NCBI GenBank assembly: GCA_948146395.1
Contig: OX411551.1
Span: 43,310,796-43,374,795 of the forward strand
Direction: 5' to 3'
Length of the DNA: 64,000 nucleotides
Source: Fragum whitleyi
Taxonomy: Eukaryota > Mollusca > Bivalvia > Cardiida > Cardiidae
A program made the position numbers and the translations under genes. Positions within the stretch are counted from its first letter, which is position 1; each line of letters begins with the position of its first letter. The notes under the pieces were generated by a model. The model had not been told where the DNA came from. It saw only the letters and a list, made by a program, of their open reading frames with translations, and did no database searches. This document shows, in pieces, positions 1 through 11,687 of this stretch.

Positions 1-71
1 TGGTTATAGTGTATGGAGCATTATATATTGAAAACTCTCTCAAATAAGGATAAGCAAAGGCAAAAATGACA

Positions 72-568
72 ACAGCAATGTCAGACATGGCCATCCCCAA
101 TCATGAAAGCTTGATAGTGAACTGAAGCTTAATCTATTAAAGATTCTTTTGTACTTGAAGAGATATGCCCCCTTCTGAATATAAGTCTTTAGAATATCAA
201 AGGGCAATAACTGGTAAATTATGCAAGCAAGAGTTATAGTTCTTGTGCATTGCTCATTTCAATAAGAACTATCCACCTATGGAGTTTCAAGTTGATAGCT
301 AGCTATTTTACTTTAAGAGATATGCCCAAAAAAAGAGTAAGAGTTAAGAAATAACAAAGGGCAATTAATCCAAAATTATGCAAGCGAGAATTGTTGTTCT
401 TGTGCAGTACTGCACTTCTCCATGAGATCTATCTATCTTTAAAGTTTCAAGTTGATAGCCACTGAACTTTAGGAGATATGCTCCAGCCAAGTTTAGTGAC
501 AGAATGTGGAAATGACGGGTGGAGACCAATACTATATCCCCTTCGCAAAAAACGGTGGGGGATAAAAA
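72..568 (+). repeat. Degraded A-type AACAAG-class repeat
   Basis: Head carries the imperfect palindrome around TGTCAGACATGGCCATCCCC followed by a GAAAGCTTGATAGT motif. Two copies of the unit with CAAGTTGATAGC and GGAGATATGCTCC follow, and the end is a CTTCGC..GGTGGGGGATAAAAA hairpin. Better preserved copies are at 19609-20078 and 59492-60646. Open frames in it are incidental. Confidence 0.75.
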
Positions 569-1320
569 ATTTAAAAAACCAAGTGGCAATAACTAAGTTA
601 TTCTTATTATACTGCATTTATCCTAGTCAAATTGTGTAAGTGCATCGAGTTAAAAGCTATACTAGTAAAGAAGTAATACCTGTTTAAAAAACATGGGACA
701 GACAGATGGACTGACATGGTGACTCCAGTATAGCCACTTTACTTTGTTATATATATAGTGCTTAAGTGGGGGTAAAATAAAGCAAGATCGGCGTCTCTTA
801 AAAAATGTGCACTGTGCATCTCTTCAATAAGATCTATTCAACTATAAAGTTTCAAGTAAATAGCACTTATACCTCAGGAGATAGAATGAAAAGAAGAGTG
901 ATGAAAAACAGCGAGTTCACAATTATGATAATATTAGTGGTGTGACATTTAAATTTTATAAGATACTCCATCAAGAAATTTTGAGGATATACTGGAAAGC
1001 ATTTAACTTCAATACACTTACCTACCTTCAACTACATAATTTTGTTCCAGATCTAACTTAATGTTGTTGTTTTTTCAAGGCTACATGTAGTTGTTATCTT
1101 CTTCACTCATGTTTTTCTCAAGACTCCAAAATATTCAGCAGTTACACTATAAGGTTTATCCCTTTACTATATTTTGAGTTGTATCTGCAATATAAAAGAA
1201 AACTGAAAATGTGGAGGTAAGTATATATAATAGCTTGCACTTATGGATTTCAATTACAATTATTCTTAAGCCTACTACCATTTGAACGAACTTTTCTTAA
1301 ATCTCAAAGGTCAAAGCTCA
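569..1320. repeat. Degenerate A-type fragments and unclassified DNA
   Basis: A GGACAGACAGATGG tail near 697 and an AAGTGGGGGTAAAATAA end near 760-776 look like the 3' end of another AACAAG-class element. Positions 815-890 repeat the AGATCTATTCA..AAGTTTCAAGT core unit. A GAG|GTAAGTAT donor-like site at about 1214 has no convincing open exon before it. Nothing else was recognised. Confidence 0.35.
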
Positions 1321-1382
1321 AGGTCTAATGATATAATGATAAAAGGACTGTTGTAAGTGTGAATACTTCATATTGAAATCGA

Positions 1383-1756
1383 TCATTAAGAGTCATGTTG
1401 GGTATGACCATCCCAACTGCAAAAGCTTGATAAACTAGACTGTCGACTAATACTGTATTACCCCAAAACAAGTGCTTGTCAATAATGTAAAGCCATTTTC
1501 CATCATCCCATAACTCTGTCAAAACACAAAAGTCAATGAATGGATCATAACCAAAATATCACTTGCACATCTCTACCTGATACTGATCACATCTGTAAAG
1601 TTTAATGGAAATCTGCCCATTAGTTGCTGAGAAACTGAATGGACACATAAAAACTACAAATGGATGGATGGACTAAACGATGAACAGACAGATTAACCGA
1701 CCAACAAGCTAACTCCTAATACCCCCATCCCCCACCCCCCATATTTTTTGGGGGTA
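1383..1756 (+). repeat. AACAAG-class repeat ending in a C-rich/G-rich hairpin
   Basis: Head GAGTCATGTTGGGTATGACC is a short palindrome followed by ATCCC, as in A-type heads. The body shares CAAGTGCTTGTC, ATATCACTTGCACATCT and TTAGTTGCTGAGAAA with 36065-36331. It ends in a GATGGATGGACT tail and a TACCCCC..GGGGGTA hairpin. Confidence 0.55.
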
Positions 1757-3280
1757 CATTACACTGAAGCTAGCGAAAATTAGGGTCCTTAGATACTGCA
1801 ATTCTTTCTCCTCACTAAGATCAGAGATAGAAGATGAACATGTGTCCACCCCTGATGGCATGTAATAAGACCTGAAACAGTATTTTTAGTTTTGATAAAT
1901 TTGACTTAGTAAGATGACCTTGACATCAAAATATGTGGAATGAAATGGTGAAAGAAACTTTTATGCATTTTTTTTTTACATTGTAACTTGAATAGTGTCC
2001 AGGTTATAGAAAAATTTTTGTTGGCGCATCAAGTTTTCATAGACAGTCAGAAAGATGGACAAATAGCATAAAACATTACACCCTTGATCTTATTATGTGT
2101 GGACATGTAGTAAAATAATGAATACAGTGTCATCTTATTCTACTTACAAATTACTTGAACATATCTGTTTTCACAGTGACAATCTTGCATGTATACATGG
2201 CACCAGTAATGCTGTTAGGCCTACATGTCTGAGTGACATTTATCTGAAATGAATTTTTTTGTATTTATTCAAAATAATAAAATATCAAGTCTAAATTATT
2301 AAATATCACTGAATATGATCTATCTATTTTTATTGATACTAGTAAGAGAAATCTGTTGTGAATTTTACTCAGTTTTGAGAGACTATATATGAAAGCCTCC
2401 CAATCAGCAACATTTTCTAATAAAACTATCAAAAGGGGAGATTATCATTTCTCATATAAAATGCTAAATTGATATTTGATGTTATTTTTGTCAAATTTAA
2501 TCTAAGAAAGATATTTTTTTCAAAAATGTGAAAAAAAATCTATATTCCTTTTTGTGATTCATAAATTATTTGTCAAATCTATTTCAGTTTAATGTATTAA
2601 TCATAAATTCTGATGGGTATAAATACATTTGTTTGGTTTAGCGAATAAATGTCTCTTTGTTTATCAATATCCGAAAAATGGCTTGTCCAGTTACTATTAC
2701 ACTTTACCTGTCAGCTACGAATTATTTAAGTCATGTTAAGATAATATTTAGATCTAGGTGATTTTGAAAATATTATGGAGGTTAATAATTAATTCTGAGG
2801 GAAGAAGATATTCTACACTTTCTTTTCCTATCATTTTTTTAATTAAAATTCTTCTACAACAATGGTGCAGATGAATGTTTTCCTGGCACAAAATCACTAC
2901 CAATGACCAGTAAAATTCTAACAAGTCATAAATACCTTGATATCATCTCCATTTATAAACACTCTTTACTTGTTAATAACGATTTTGAGGTTTAAAATAT
3001 TTATTCTATTTCACGGGACATCCAAAGGGTAAGATACTTTAACAGCTGTGGGAATTCCGTGTAGTCTAAAAATAGAATCAGTTGACTATTTGTTCTACGA
3101 GAATTCCTGACCACCATTTTGATAATCATTCCAAGGAAAGAATTTCATTTTGAAATACGATTTAATGACATTGGTTAAGGATTTTATCATTGCTGAAAAG
3201 ACAAGTAAAGAATATTTATTTAATCAAATTTATTTATTTTAATTTTTTTTCGTTACGGAATAAGAATTTAAACTGTGGCC
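1757..3280. other. AT-rich non-coding stretch
   Basis: About 1.5 kb of AT-rich DNA with no open frame worth calling. A decayed AGACAGTCAGAAAGATGG tail near 2041 may be the end of another repeat. No RNA gene or inverted repeat was recognised. Confidence 0.4.
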
Positions 3281-3439
3281 AAATATTGCACAAATCCGCG
3301 AAATAGCAAGGTCAAGTTGATAACGAAAGTTGTTTATTTTCACTTCAAAAACTTACGTGTTTCTTTACGTTCCGGTTTGTAACTCGTCTTTCGGTTGGAT
3401 TATGATATTAACAGCATATCAATAGCATAACGTAGCCAT

Positions 3440-3560
3440 CTCTTACCGATATTTTTTTTATTATACACAAAATGAGCCCACAATCTCACCTCCGTCGTTT
3501 GCATCATGGCGCGTGATAAGTTTAGCCGTGTAACATTTTCATTGGTTCTTATCGACCACA
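3440..3560 (-). promoter_or_regulatory. Candidate minus-strand promoter and first exon
   Basis: On the minus strand a CCAAT box (3541-3545) precedes a CpG-containing stretch with TTACACGGC and CACGCGCC. Next comes ATG ATG, four further codons, and a good splice donor GGAG|GTGAG (donor near 3490). CpG is locally much commoner than in neighbouring DNA (also 3290-3390). This fits a first exon read leftward, but six codons cannot identify a gene. A CpG-rich repeat fragment is the alternative. Confidence 0.25.
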
Positions 3561-4287
3561 TGACTTAATCTAGACTAGAAATTTTAGACTGGAAATTTCT
3601 GTTTACTCCACGGCATAAAGAAAATTTTCATTTTACCATTTAAATTTGCTATTTAACAAAATAATACTAATAGACAAACTAAAAATGAAAATGGCTAATT
3701 GCATGAGAAATAGTTCATTACAAATCACGTAATATCATTTATTACTCTGTAATATTTTTTAAGAGATTCTTTTGACATGAAATTGTCCCTGCCATTATCA
3801 GATAATAAGTATAGTCGTGAAATATATCTATGCTAAAGTAACAGATATTGTGGTTGTAGTATGATAGATTTCCTTGCATAAATGAAGAAAAAAACATACT
3901 TGTTGTGTTAACTAAAAATATTCATAGTATATATATGTGTGTTTTTTGTTCTTATTTATTTTTGTCTGTATCTTTTTTTAATTGACATTTTCAAGCAATT
4001 TGAGAAATATAAAGCTTCATAAGAGGGAAGAAATCATGCATTTCTTTAAACATGTTCATTCCTTTAAGCTTAGGAATAGTCCACAATGTTCACAAAAGTA
4101 TATTCATTTTAGGCTATATATTTCTGCTTCTGACGATCTTAATAAACATGTCTTTTGCTACAATTATGTTGTGAATCTGTTGTGTTCCTACTTTTTTTAG
4201 TGCTTTTATAAAGATTCAGTATTATTATAAACACATTTTTTAAGTTGGCATATTCAAAGAAATTTCATAAGTTAAAAAAAAATACTG

Positions 4288-4482
4288 AAATTTCACTGAA
4301 ATTCTAGCCTCATAAAGAAAAAACATCTCACTGAAATTTCAAAAATTTTTGCCAAAATTTCACTGAAATTTCACTGAAATTTGGTCATTTTGCTGAGATT
4401 CAGTGATATTTTAACATTTCACTGAAATTTCACTGAAATTTGGTGAAATTTCACTGAAATTTCACTTCAATTTTCACTGGGG
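4288..4482. repeat. TTTCACTGAAA minisatellite
   Basis: The 11-bp near-palindrome TTTCACTGAAA recurs more than ten times over about 190 bp, partly in direct tandem. Each unit is self-complementary, so the tract can fold into alternative hairpins. No coding potential. Confidence 0.85.
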
Positions 4483-5060
4483 CATGCATATCACAACATT
4501 AGGTGAGAATATTGGGTTCTCTCAAAGGCTTTCCCTCAAAACTGATATGCATTATCTAGAGCCAAGTTCTGTGTTTCTATCACATATCTAAATAACAGAC
4601 ACCATAAATAGAGCCAATGATGTAATTACTCAACTGTAATTTCACTGTGACACTATTTGTCACTTAACAGGAAGTCTCTAATTGGATTTATGCTGCCTTT
4701 AAATCAGAGAAATTGTTTCAATAGCTTCGATTCTATGCATGTCATAGCTTTTTGATTGACTGACATTATATATTATGTCCTGCTGAATATAAACTACAGT
4801 CCATCTTGCATAAGTGACCATGTCTATTAAGCAACCATTTTTACTAAGTGACCGTTTTTCAAAATCCCCTTCATTGAATCAAAATATCTTTTAAAGTAGA
4901 TTTTATTGGTTTAAAAGTTATTGTAAAAGAACCCTTTGTTGTTAAACCTCCTTAGAATCATATCAATGAGACGATTCTGTTGAAGTTTAACAACACAGGA
5001 TTATTGAGACATACCCAATAACATATACTATCAATCCAAATTATGTTTCTAAAGCCTAGT
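4483..5060. other. Mostly unclassified DNA with possible pogo-like end
   Basis: Around 4795-4860 the word TAAGTGACC recurs with variants after ACAGTCCATCTTGCATAAG, resembling sub-terminal repeats of Tc1/pogo-type elements. A possible opposite end type is at 53225-53345 (ATGACTGTA). Assignment is weak; the remainder shows no recognisable feature. Confidence 0.25.
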
Positions 5061-5061
5061 T

Positions 5062-5572
5062 TAAATTTGGCTTACAGAGCCTGTATGGCGCCCGTAACTT
5101 GCCATAACCAAAAAATTGTGCGGTGCCCATGCAGCAGCATACGATGCAAGTGCGATGATCGCACAGTTTTACAGGTGCCTTACCTTGCGATTTGGTATAA
5201 AAAATAGTTATACAAATTCTAAAACATGGCAAGACCGCACGGAGACCGTAGCCCATAGACACATCGTAGAGCCATCGCATGATTGCTGCATGGACATTGC
5301 CAACAAACGTACAACGTTTTGCCTATATGTCTTCACAGGTCATCCTACGGTCCCCACACGGGTACTGAGCGTGGATCCTCGGCAGCAACATGGTTTACTT
5401 TATATATAGTTGACAAATCGCACAGATCGCACGATCTTTGCAATGGCCACACGGGCACCTCAAAGATTCTTCTGACAGCTGTATGAAAAACCATGCAGTC
5501 AACGCACAATCGGGCAGATCGCACAATTACTTTGCGATGGCCGCAATGGCACCTCAAAGATTCTTCAAAGAT
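5062..5572. mobile_element. CG-rich TIR-like element, unclassified
   Basis: The stretch is richer in CpG than its surroundings, with many GATCGCAC/GTGCGATC words. The left end (CCATAACCAAAAAATTGTGCGG) and the reverse complement of the right end (GCCATCGCAAAGTAATTGTGCG) align as imperfect inverted repeats. A direct repeat ending GGCACCTCAAAGATTCTTC occurs at 5430-5475 and 5525-5568. Overlapping frames on both strands contain no domain I recognise. Confidence 0.45.
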
Positions 5573-5574
5573 CA

Positions 5575-5853
5575 CCTGAGGAATATTCAGACCAAGTTTT
5601 GCTAAAAATTGGCCCTTTAATTATAATGGTTTAGAGGGAGAAGCTGTATCACACTCACATTTATGGGCAAATCAAAATTTCTTGAACTATTAAAGAAAAG
5701 GGTCACCAAAGGAACATTTCTTCCAAGTTTAGAGGATATCTGCCCATTGGTCTTAAAACCGAAGTTGTTTGAAGAAAAAGTTAACGCATGACAGACACAT
5801 TGCCATGACATTAGCTCACTGGACTTAGGCCAGTAGAGCTAAATTTTGAACAT
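5575..5853 (+). repeat. H-type AACAAG-class repeat, 5'-truncated
   Basis: Contains the core CCAAGTTTAGAGGATATCTGCCCATTGG and ends in AGCTCACTGGACTTAGGCCAGTAGAGCTAA, a hairpin-plus-CTAA end like those at 19581 and 43237. No head is visible. Confidence 0.5.
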
Positions 5854-6410
5854 TGACTTGAAACAGCAATTTTCAATGTCCTGAAATGATATCATAATTG
5901 AAATCATGGGAGGTTAGAATGGAAGAATTTGGTGCGTTATCTCTCTTGTTTGTTCTGTGGATTAAATCAGAGGTACTCCAAAATTGTTAGTGGTCCTTTT
6001 AGAAATTTTCCTTGGATTTTATCTATGATTTCTTTTGGGATATTGCAAATTTTATTTTTGTTAATACAAAATACTTATTTATGAAATTCAAAAATATGAT
6101 AAAGTTTTCAATGATAGAGTAGAAAATAAATAATTTTTTTTACATCAAATGTATCTTATAAATTACACAATATTTGATTTAGAGCTCATCATCAAATCCT
6201 ATAGTGCAAAGGAAATAAGGACAAAACCCAAGGTAACCATCGAAAAGGACCCTTCCTCCTTTTGGAGTATTTCGAGGGAGATAACCAACCTATATCCCTC
6301 ATTCAAACACATATACACATAAAGCAATTATTGCACTGCTTCAAATTTTGGCTTCAACATCAATGCACTTTTCCACTGAAAAGCATCAAACCCAAATCTC
6401 TTGTTCTATT
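5854..6410. other. No feature seen
   Basis: AT-rich DNA next to the hAT-like MITE. The short plus-strand frame from 6262 runs into that repeat and is not supported. Confidence 0.4.
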
Positions 6411-6767
6411 CAGGGGTGTGGAAATACACATTTTGTCTACTTGTCCCCACACAAGTAAAAGATGATTTTCATGATGTCCCGGATAAACATGAACTTTCCC
6501 GCAAAATAAAATAGAATCATTAATAAGAGAAAAACTTGTTTTTAAAGTAGAAAATGCTGGAACCCAGCATTTTCTTCATTGAAACAATATTTTCTACCTT
6601 TTGATACAACCATTTGGCTACTTAAAATCTCTTACTTCTATCAAGTACCATTCCAAGATTTTTCCTCTGTTTACTTGTCCATGGATTAGTGGCAAAGAAA
6701 AATGTACTTGTCCGCAGGTAGAAAAACCCATGGCGGACAAGTCGGGCATGGGAATTCGACAACCCTG
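6411..6767 (+). mobile_element. hAT-like MITE (family D)
   Basis: Begins CAGGGGTGTGGAAATAC and ends GGGAATTCGACAACCCTG. Inside are a GTAGAAAATGCTGG..CCAGCATTTTCTTC hairpin and repeated ACTTGTCC words. It matches 49286-49649 and 11827-12260. The flanks show no clear 8-bp duplication here, so the copy is probably old. Confidence 0.75.
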
Positions 6768-7566
6768 CTCTTGCATGAAGCAGAGACCTTTGTGGCAAAA
6801 AGAGGAATTAAACACCCCTAGCCAGTATACTACCATTTTCATTTCTTTCATCTTTTTATATCAAGTGATCAACTCAATACTGTTGCAAGTGCCAATATAC
6901 ACATAGGCACCTACAACAGTGATGATTGAGCCCTTGATCAGCTAATATTTTGTAGATATTTAATTCTGGTCCACCAAGCATGAAATTCATAACCATCATA
7001 GAACAATGATGTTCAATAAGGCATATTATTTAATGGATGCAAAATTTACATAAATGGCTGATTATTTTCTTTTCCCTAAACAATTAGCTATTATTCTAAT
7101 GTGAAAACAACTACAATTAGACTAAATTATGAAAATAGGCAATCATCAAACAAAATCAAACTTTTTCTCCTCAAGTCAAGTGATAAGAAATCCTTTTTAT
7201 GCACCACTTGAAAGACTGGAAGTATCATGGGATCACCCATGGCAACTGGTATCCAGGCGTTCAACAGACGTGCAGTGTCCACTTATTTGTTCAGAGCATA
7301 AACTCTGTCACCTTATATCCGATTGACTTAAAACTTCAGTTTTGTTCCTCTCATAATGACAAAGTGCAGTGCATAAGAACCATTACTCTACCTAGCTTAA
7401 CTTTTGAATTATTTCCCTTTGTTGATTTTCATACTTGGACATCCAGCAGCGTAAGGGGCCTATCTTGTGACAATTTTTCACCTTGTTCAAATTGCATTAA
7501 AATCAAAGGTACCAAATTAAAAGTGGCATCCCCTATTAGCTGTCTGTAGATTTCATAAGACCCAAC
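6768..7566. other. No feature seen
   Basis: The longest frame (7199-7549, 116 codons) has no domain, no signal-like segment and no splice context I recognise. I treat the stretch as non-coding. Confidence 0.4.
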
Positions 7567-7700
7567 TTAACCTTTTCACTTGTCATGCTGAAGTCCGGGA
7601 ATATTCCTGCTTTATGAGGAGGTAGGGACAAAGATCAGACTGCACATTTGTGCATTCTGATCTTAGTCTTTACCACCTGATTGGCCTTTTTAAAACAGAA
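7567..7700 (+). mobile_element. TTAA MITE family C, partial
   Basis: Starts TTAACCTTTTCACTTGTCATGCTGAA, then CGGGAATATTCCTGC and the internal hairpin ACAAAGATCAGACTGCAC..GATCTTAGTC. The right half and GGGTTAA end are not clear. Confidence 0.65.
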
Positions 7701-8002
7701 TTGAATTACCATATATTAGAGAATCTGGCCAAACTAGGGGGTAGTTTCATTTGCGTTAATTTCATACATTAATTTAAGGTAGTCCACCCGTGATGAAAAA
7801 CTGAAATTGGCTCAACATCATAAAACTTCTTACAACATCTTTATAATTCAGCTAGGTTAACAGTTTTTGCATCCTTGTCATAGCATTGCTGAATGTTGTA
7901 GTTGCTTTTACAATATACAGGAACTTACGTCATTTTAGCACTGCGAAGATGAATTCCATGACAAAATCATCAGGACGTTTTCATTGACGATGCTATTAAG
8001 GA

Positions 8003-8840
8003 AACAAGATGTGTTTGTAAACACCAGTATCCCCACAACTGCCATTTTTTCGGAACAGCGGTTTATTACATGAATATGGAAATCCTAAATTCAAGTCTTT
8101 TGACTTTTGAAAACTACTGCTTCATACCAATTTTCTCCAGTAAGAGTCTTCCCAATCTAAAGTTATACCTAATTTTAAAGTTTTAATGTCATCAATGAGA
8201 CACCTCCACTAAATGACATTGACCTTCATCAATGACATTGGTTTTGTTATGCATGCACAGGTCTTGTCATGAGCAATACCCATGTGAAATATCATTGCTT
8301 AACGACAACATTCAAAAGTTATGGCAAAAGTTAGTTTTGATTTCTTAAAATTTTACCTTTCTAAATGACCTTGACCTCAATATGACCTAAAAGGATGGTG
8401 CCTTCTGAAAGGTCTTGTCCCAACTAATCATCATGTGAAATATGAAGGCTCTGTCACTTGCTAATCAAAAAGTTATGGCAATTTTATTGATTTTATTTTG
8501 ATAACTAGTGACCTTAAAACTACATTGACTTTGACAGATGACCTTGACTTAAGTATTCACAGCATGAGAAATATCAAGGCTCTGTCACTTACCAATCCAA
8601 GCTATAGATAAAGATAAAAGTTTAAATTTTTTCACAAATTTTACCTTGAAAAATGACCTTGACCTTGAGCTTGGTATCATTATAAAGGTTTTGTCCCAAT
8701 TAGCAATTATCATGTGAAATATGAAGGCTCTATCACTTACCATTCAAAAATTATGGCCAATAATAAAGTTTTACTTGGGACAAACAGAGTAACAGACAAA
8801 AACAATATGCCCAAGATCTATCGATGCAGGGCATAAAAAA
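8003..8840 (+). repeat. AACAAGATGTGTTTG repeat with GACCTTGAC units, copy 1
   Basis: Head AACAAGATGTGTTTGTAAACACC contains a short palindrome and is followed by a stem word. The body is degenerate ~160-180-bp units rich in TGACCTTGAC. The end is ATGCCCAAGATCTATCGATGCAGGGCATAAAAAA, a hairpin and A-run. Confidence 0.65.
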
Positions 8841-9293
8841 AGATGTGTTTGTGAACCATGAATGCCCCCGTAACGGCATTTTTTTTTCAAAGTTTGACCT
8901 TGACAGATGACCTTGACCTTGTCACATGACCTTGACTTTGGTACCAGCAGATGCGGATCATTGAGATCTATCATCATGCCAAATATTAGCTTTGTATCTT
9001 GAATAGGCTTTAAGATATTGGCAAGGTTAAGTTTTCAGAGCATTTTTTTTTCAAAGTTTGACCTTGACAGATGACCTTGACCTTGTCACATGACCTTGAC
9101 TTTGGTACCAGCCGATGCAGATCATTGAGATCTATCATCATGCCAAATATTAGCTTTGTATCTTGAATAGGCTTGAAGATATTGGCAAGGTTAAGTTTTC
9201 GGGTTAAGTTTTCGGCCAGACGGACGGACAGACAGACAGACGGACATGAGTAAAACAATATGCCCCCGATCTATCGATACGGGGGCATAAAAA
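8841..9293 (+). repeat. AACAAGATGTGTTTG repeat, copy 2
   Basis: Head has GAATGCCCCCGTAACGGCATT. Two 164-bp units begin CAAAGTTTGACC at 8888 and 9052. A GACGGACGGACAGACAGAC tail is followed by the ATGCCCCCG..CGGGGGCATAAAAA hairpin. The head stem word is the complement of the end. The near-complete copy at 48770-49035 has the same order. Confidence 0.75.
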
Positions 9294-9429
9294 TCCTGAA
9301 AACATGAGTCAACATTTTTCACTAGAGGTGGACTACCTTAAGACTTTCTCTCGAAATAACAGAGATTCTGTTAGGGGCCTCAAAGGATTTTTTATCAACT
9401 GATTTTTTTAGGATCCTATATCTGGATTG

Positions 9430-9657
9430 TTAACCCTTTCCCGTTTTACAAAATTTTGGACTAGTCCAAATTCAAAGGTTTTGCAGACGAAAATTTAAAG
9501 TGGATTTAATTTGAAAATAACCATTCAGTAGGGTAGAAAATGGTGTGGAAAAAGAAGAAATTGCTTGTCAGAAGCAATTTCTTCTTTTTTCACAATGTTT
9601 TCTCAATCATAAAATCAGAGACACGTAAAAAGCAGGGATTAAACAGCAAAGGCTTAA
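9430..9657 (+). mobile_element. TTAA MITE family B
   Basis: Left end TTAACCCTTTCCCGTTTTAC; right end GGGATTAAACAGCAAAGGCTTAA. The centre is the hairpin AAGAAATTGCTTGTCAGAAGCAATTTCTT. Four other copies occur at 10819-11060, 16126-16354, 18587-18772 and 53735-53963. Length, TTAACCC ends and TTAA target fit piggyBac-type non-autonomous elements. Confidence 0.85.
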
Positions 9658-10116
9658 ACAGGAGTTATCCGCAGACAATGCAGCTAGCCCAAACTGCTCC
9701 TTGTCACAAACAGTGCTTGACCAAAGATCAAAGTTCAAGGTCAATTTTTCGACATTAAAATGTGTGGTTTCATAAATTCTTGTGTTTGAGAAGTAATAAA
9801 AAAATATAAATATAGTGTTGATATCCACACAAATATATGCATTTTACAATCTTTTACAGAAAGTTGCATTGGGTTCTGGTTACAAAAAAAATGTAAACAT
9901 TTGTAGCCCAGTTTGCATTTGAATACAAATGCATGGTGGAATGATTTCTCAATCATTTTGCCAACATTTTCATTTTGAAAGCAAATGTTTACTTATATAT
10001 CTACAGTGAAAGGTTTGAAGACTGATAAGACCACATGGATGCAACTGCTCTGCCATAGCTTTCAGTCTTAACTTAGTGCACATCATAATTTTTTTGGAAA
10101 TGTCTTAATTCAAAAT
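9658..10116. other. No feature seen
   Basis: AT-rich DNA between two MITEs. Small minus-strand frames have no recognisable product. Confidence 0.4.
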
Positions 10117-10194
10117 CGACGGCTCAGCACCAAAACAGTTGTAACTGCCTATAAAGATATAGGCAGTTACAACTGTTTGCACTGAGCCATCGAT
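10117..10194. mobile_element. Near-perfect hairpin element family E, copy 1
   Basis: Arms CAGTTGTAACTGCCTATA and TATAGGCAGTTACAACTG with a 2-6-base loop, inside CGACGGCTCAG..CTGAGCCATCGA. The same hairpin recurs at seven more sites in this window. Confidence 0.85.
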
Positions 10195-10224
10195 ATTCTA
10201 TATTAGATCACTGAAAAGTCTTAC

Positions 10225-10306
10225 CTTTGTGTTTCGGAGGCACCTGTCCAAAGTTGAAGGTCACAGATCTACGAACTCCTCGAAATATTTTTGGTTTCTG
10301 ATACAT
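10225..10306 (-). CDS. Candidate coding exon, unidentified gene
   Basis: On the minus strand an ATG at 10306 opens 27 codons ending at a consensus splice donor AAAG|GTAAGAC (intron side from 10224). The peptide starts MYQKPKIFRGVRRSV and continues with TFNFGQVPPKHK. It is basic and polar and unlike translations of surrounding repeats. The frame stays open upstream of the ATG for six codons, then meets TGA. Alternatively the exon starts at 10297 after a TATCAG acceptor with a weak pyrimidine tract. The donor leaves the exon in phase 1. Hairpin element E lies just inside the presumed intron. I do not recognise the protein family. The call rests on the open frame plus donor only, so chance is possible. 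Confidence 0.35.
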
Positions 10307-10818
10307 CATCAAATCATTCCATTGTCATTTAAATCCAATTACAGAATACTATTTCAAACTTCTGTTATACAAGTCTTTAACTAGGTTACAACAAAAAGGA
10401 GTAACACTATTTAGCACTTTTTCTATTTCCTCTACAGTCACTTTTTAAATTTCCCATGTGATATTATCAATGTGTATTTAACTCATCAGTTATTCCATAA
10501 AATATATATATAAATTACAATTTTTTATCCACATTTCACACAATATTTAACTTTCAAAATCCTCTTACTACTTATTATTTCACTGTTCAAAGTTTATTCA
10601 AAGGTTATCACAAAAGGTATTTTTCAGTGTTCAATATAATTTGATGAAAATGATTTTTCTCTGCTATCAAATTTTTCATCTAAGCCAACCTAGTTAATGT
10701 AAATTTACGACTGTTCTAAGTTTTTTGGGGAAATTTCAAATCATGGTAGATCAAGTGATAACCAATCAATTTCATGACATTTGGTGACTAGGATTGAGCA
10801 ATAGTTCAAAAAAGCATT
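10307..10818. other. No feature seen
   Basis: AT-rich DNA, presumed intronic, with no repeat or frame that I can support. Confidence 0.35.
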
Positions 10819-11060
10819 TTAACACTCTCCTGTTTTACAAAATTTTGGACCTGTCCAAATTCAAAGGTTTTGCAGACGAAAATTTAAAGTGGATTTAATT
10901 TAAAAAAAAATAACCCTTCAGTAAGGTAGAAAATAGTGTGGAAAAAGAAGAAATTGCTTGTCAGAAGCAATTTCTTCTTTTTTCACAAAGTTTTCTCGAT
11001 CATAAATTCACATAAATTCACAGGCACGTAAAAAGCAGGGATTGAACAGTAAAGGGTTAA
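10819..11060 (+). mobile_element. TTAA MITE family B, complete
   Basis: TTAACACTCTCCTGTTTTAC at the left and CAGTAAAGGGTTAA at the right enclose the same AGAAATTGCTTG..CAAGCAATTTCT-type hairpin as 9430-9657. The two copies are near-identical over most of their length, with a short CATAAATTCA duplication near 11002-11020. Confidence 0.85.
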
Positions 11061-11121
11061 TATAATAACTCTAGTATCAAAAAATTGTATACAGCTCAAT
11101 TTACTACAGATCCATATAATA

Positions 11122-11369
11122 TGAGCCTGTGTGTGAATTTTCAACAATTTCAAATATGGGTTAAGCTAAGACTCTGGCCAGCCTGTGCATCTGCACAGTC
11201 TAACCAGAGTCTTCACTGTGCGTTTAGTGGATAGATAAAGTCTCGAAGTCCTTGTACACCATCAGGTAAATTTATGTTAACAGTACTGGTGGCTGTCTAC
11301 GCTGCTCAATGTTTGCACCTCACACTCATTTCAAATTGATGGAAATGTCACACACAGGCTCATATTATA
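11122..11369. mobile_element. MITE family F (GAGCCTGTG ends)
   Basis: Inverted ends TATAATATGAGCCTGTGTGTGA and TCACACACAGGCTCATATTATA. The inner arm carries TTTCAACAATTTC and a CTGGCCAGCCTGTGCATCTGCACAG hairpin. Relatives are at 32171-32423, 42187-42408 and 50430-50678. The palindromic TATA flanks suggest a TA-type target. Confidence 0.8.
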
Positions 11370-11686
11370 CATATTTCAAAATTAATAAGTCACCTAACAG
11401 TTCTATATCATAAAAATTTCTATTTCATAACATTTCTTGCTTGAACAATTCAATGACCATAAATCCACAGTTTGTTATGGTTTATAGATTAACAATTTTA
11501 CATCCCAGTAATTTATATACCCAGCTGATGTTACTGACTGAATCACTTCGAAATAAAAATGTTATCAAAATCTGAGATTTTTGATTACTTCACAGTAAAA
11601 ATCACACCAGGGTAACCCTTGATGATCTTCTTAAATTGAATCAATAAATTTTGTTCAAGGCTCTTTTAAAAAGAAATCAGCCATAC
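11370..11686. other. No feature seen
   Basis: AT-rich DNA between a MITE and a SINE-like fragment; nothing recognisable. Confidence 0.35.
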
Positions 11687-11687
11687 T

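Larger units (their letters stand above)
7774..9341. mobile_element. TTAAGGTAG-ended TIR element carrying two inserted repeats
   Basis: Outer ends are TTAAGGTAGTCCAC (left) and GTGGACTACCTTAA (right), inverted. Only 7774-8001 and about 9294-9341 look like the element itself (roughly 275 bp); the middle is two AACAAG-class units (8003-8840, 8841-9293). Smaller relatives with TTAAGGTAGTGGACC ends are at 43918-44066 and 56297-56473. Confidence 0.7.

Noticed and set aside
1200..1220. GAG|GTAAGTAT as a plus-strand exon end
   Set aside because: Stops in all useful frames shortly upstream and no acceptor was seen.
5116..5409. 97-codon frame in the CpG-rich 5-kb segment
   Set aside because: Both strands are open over the same bases, and the segment has TIR-like ends, so base composition explains the frame.
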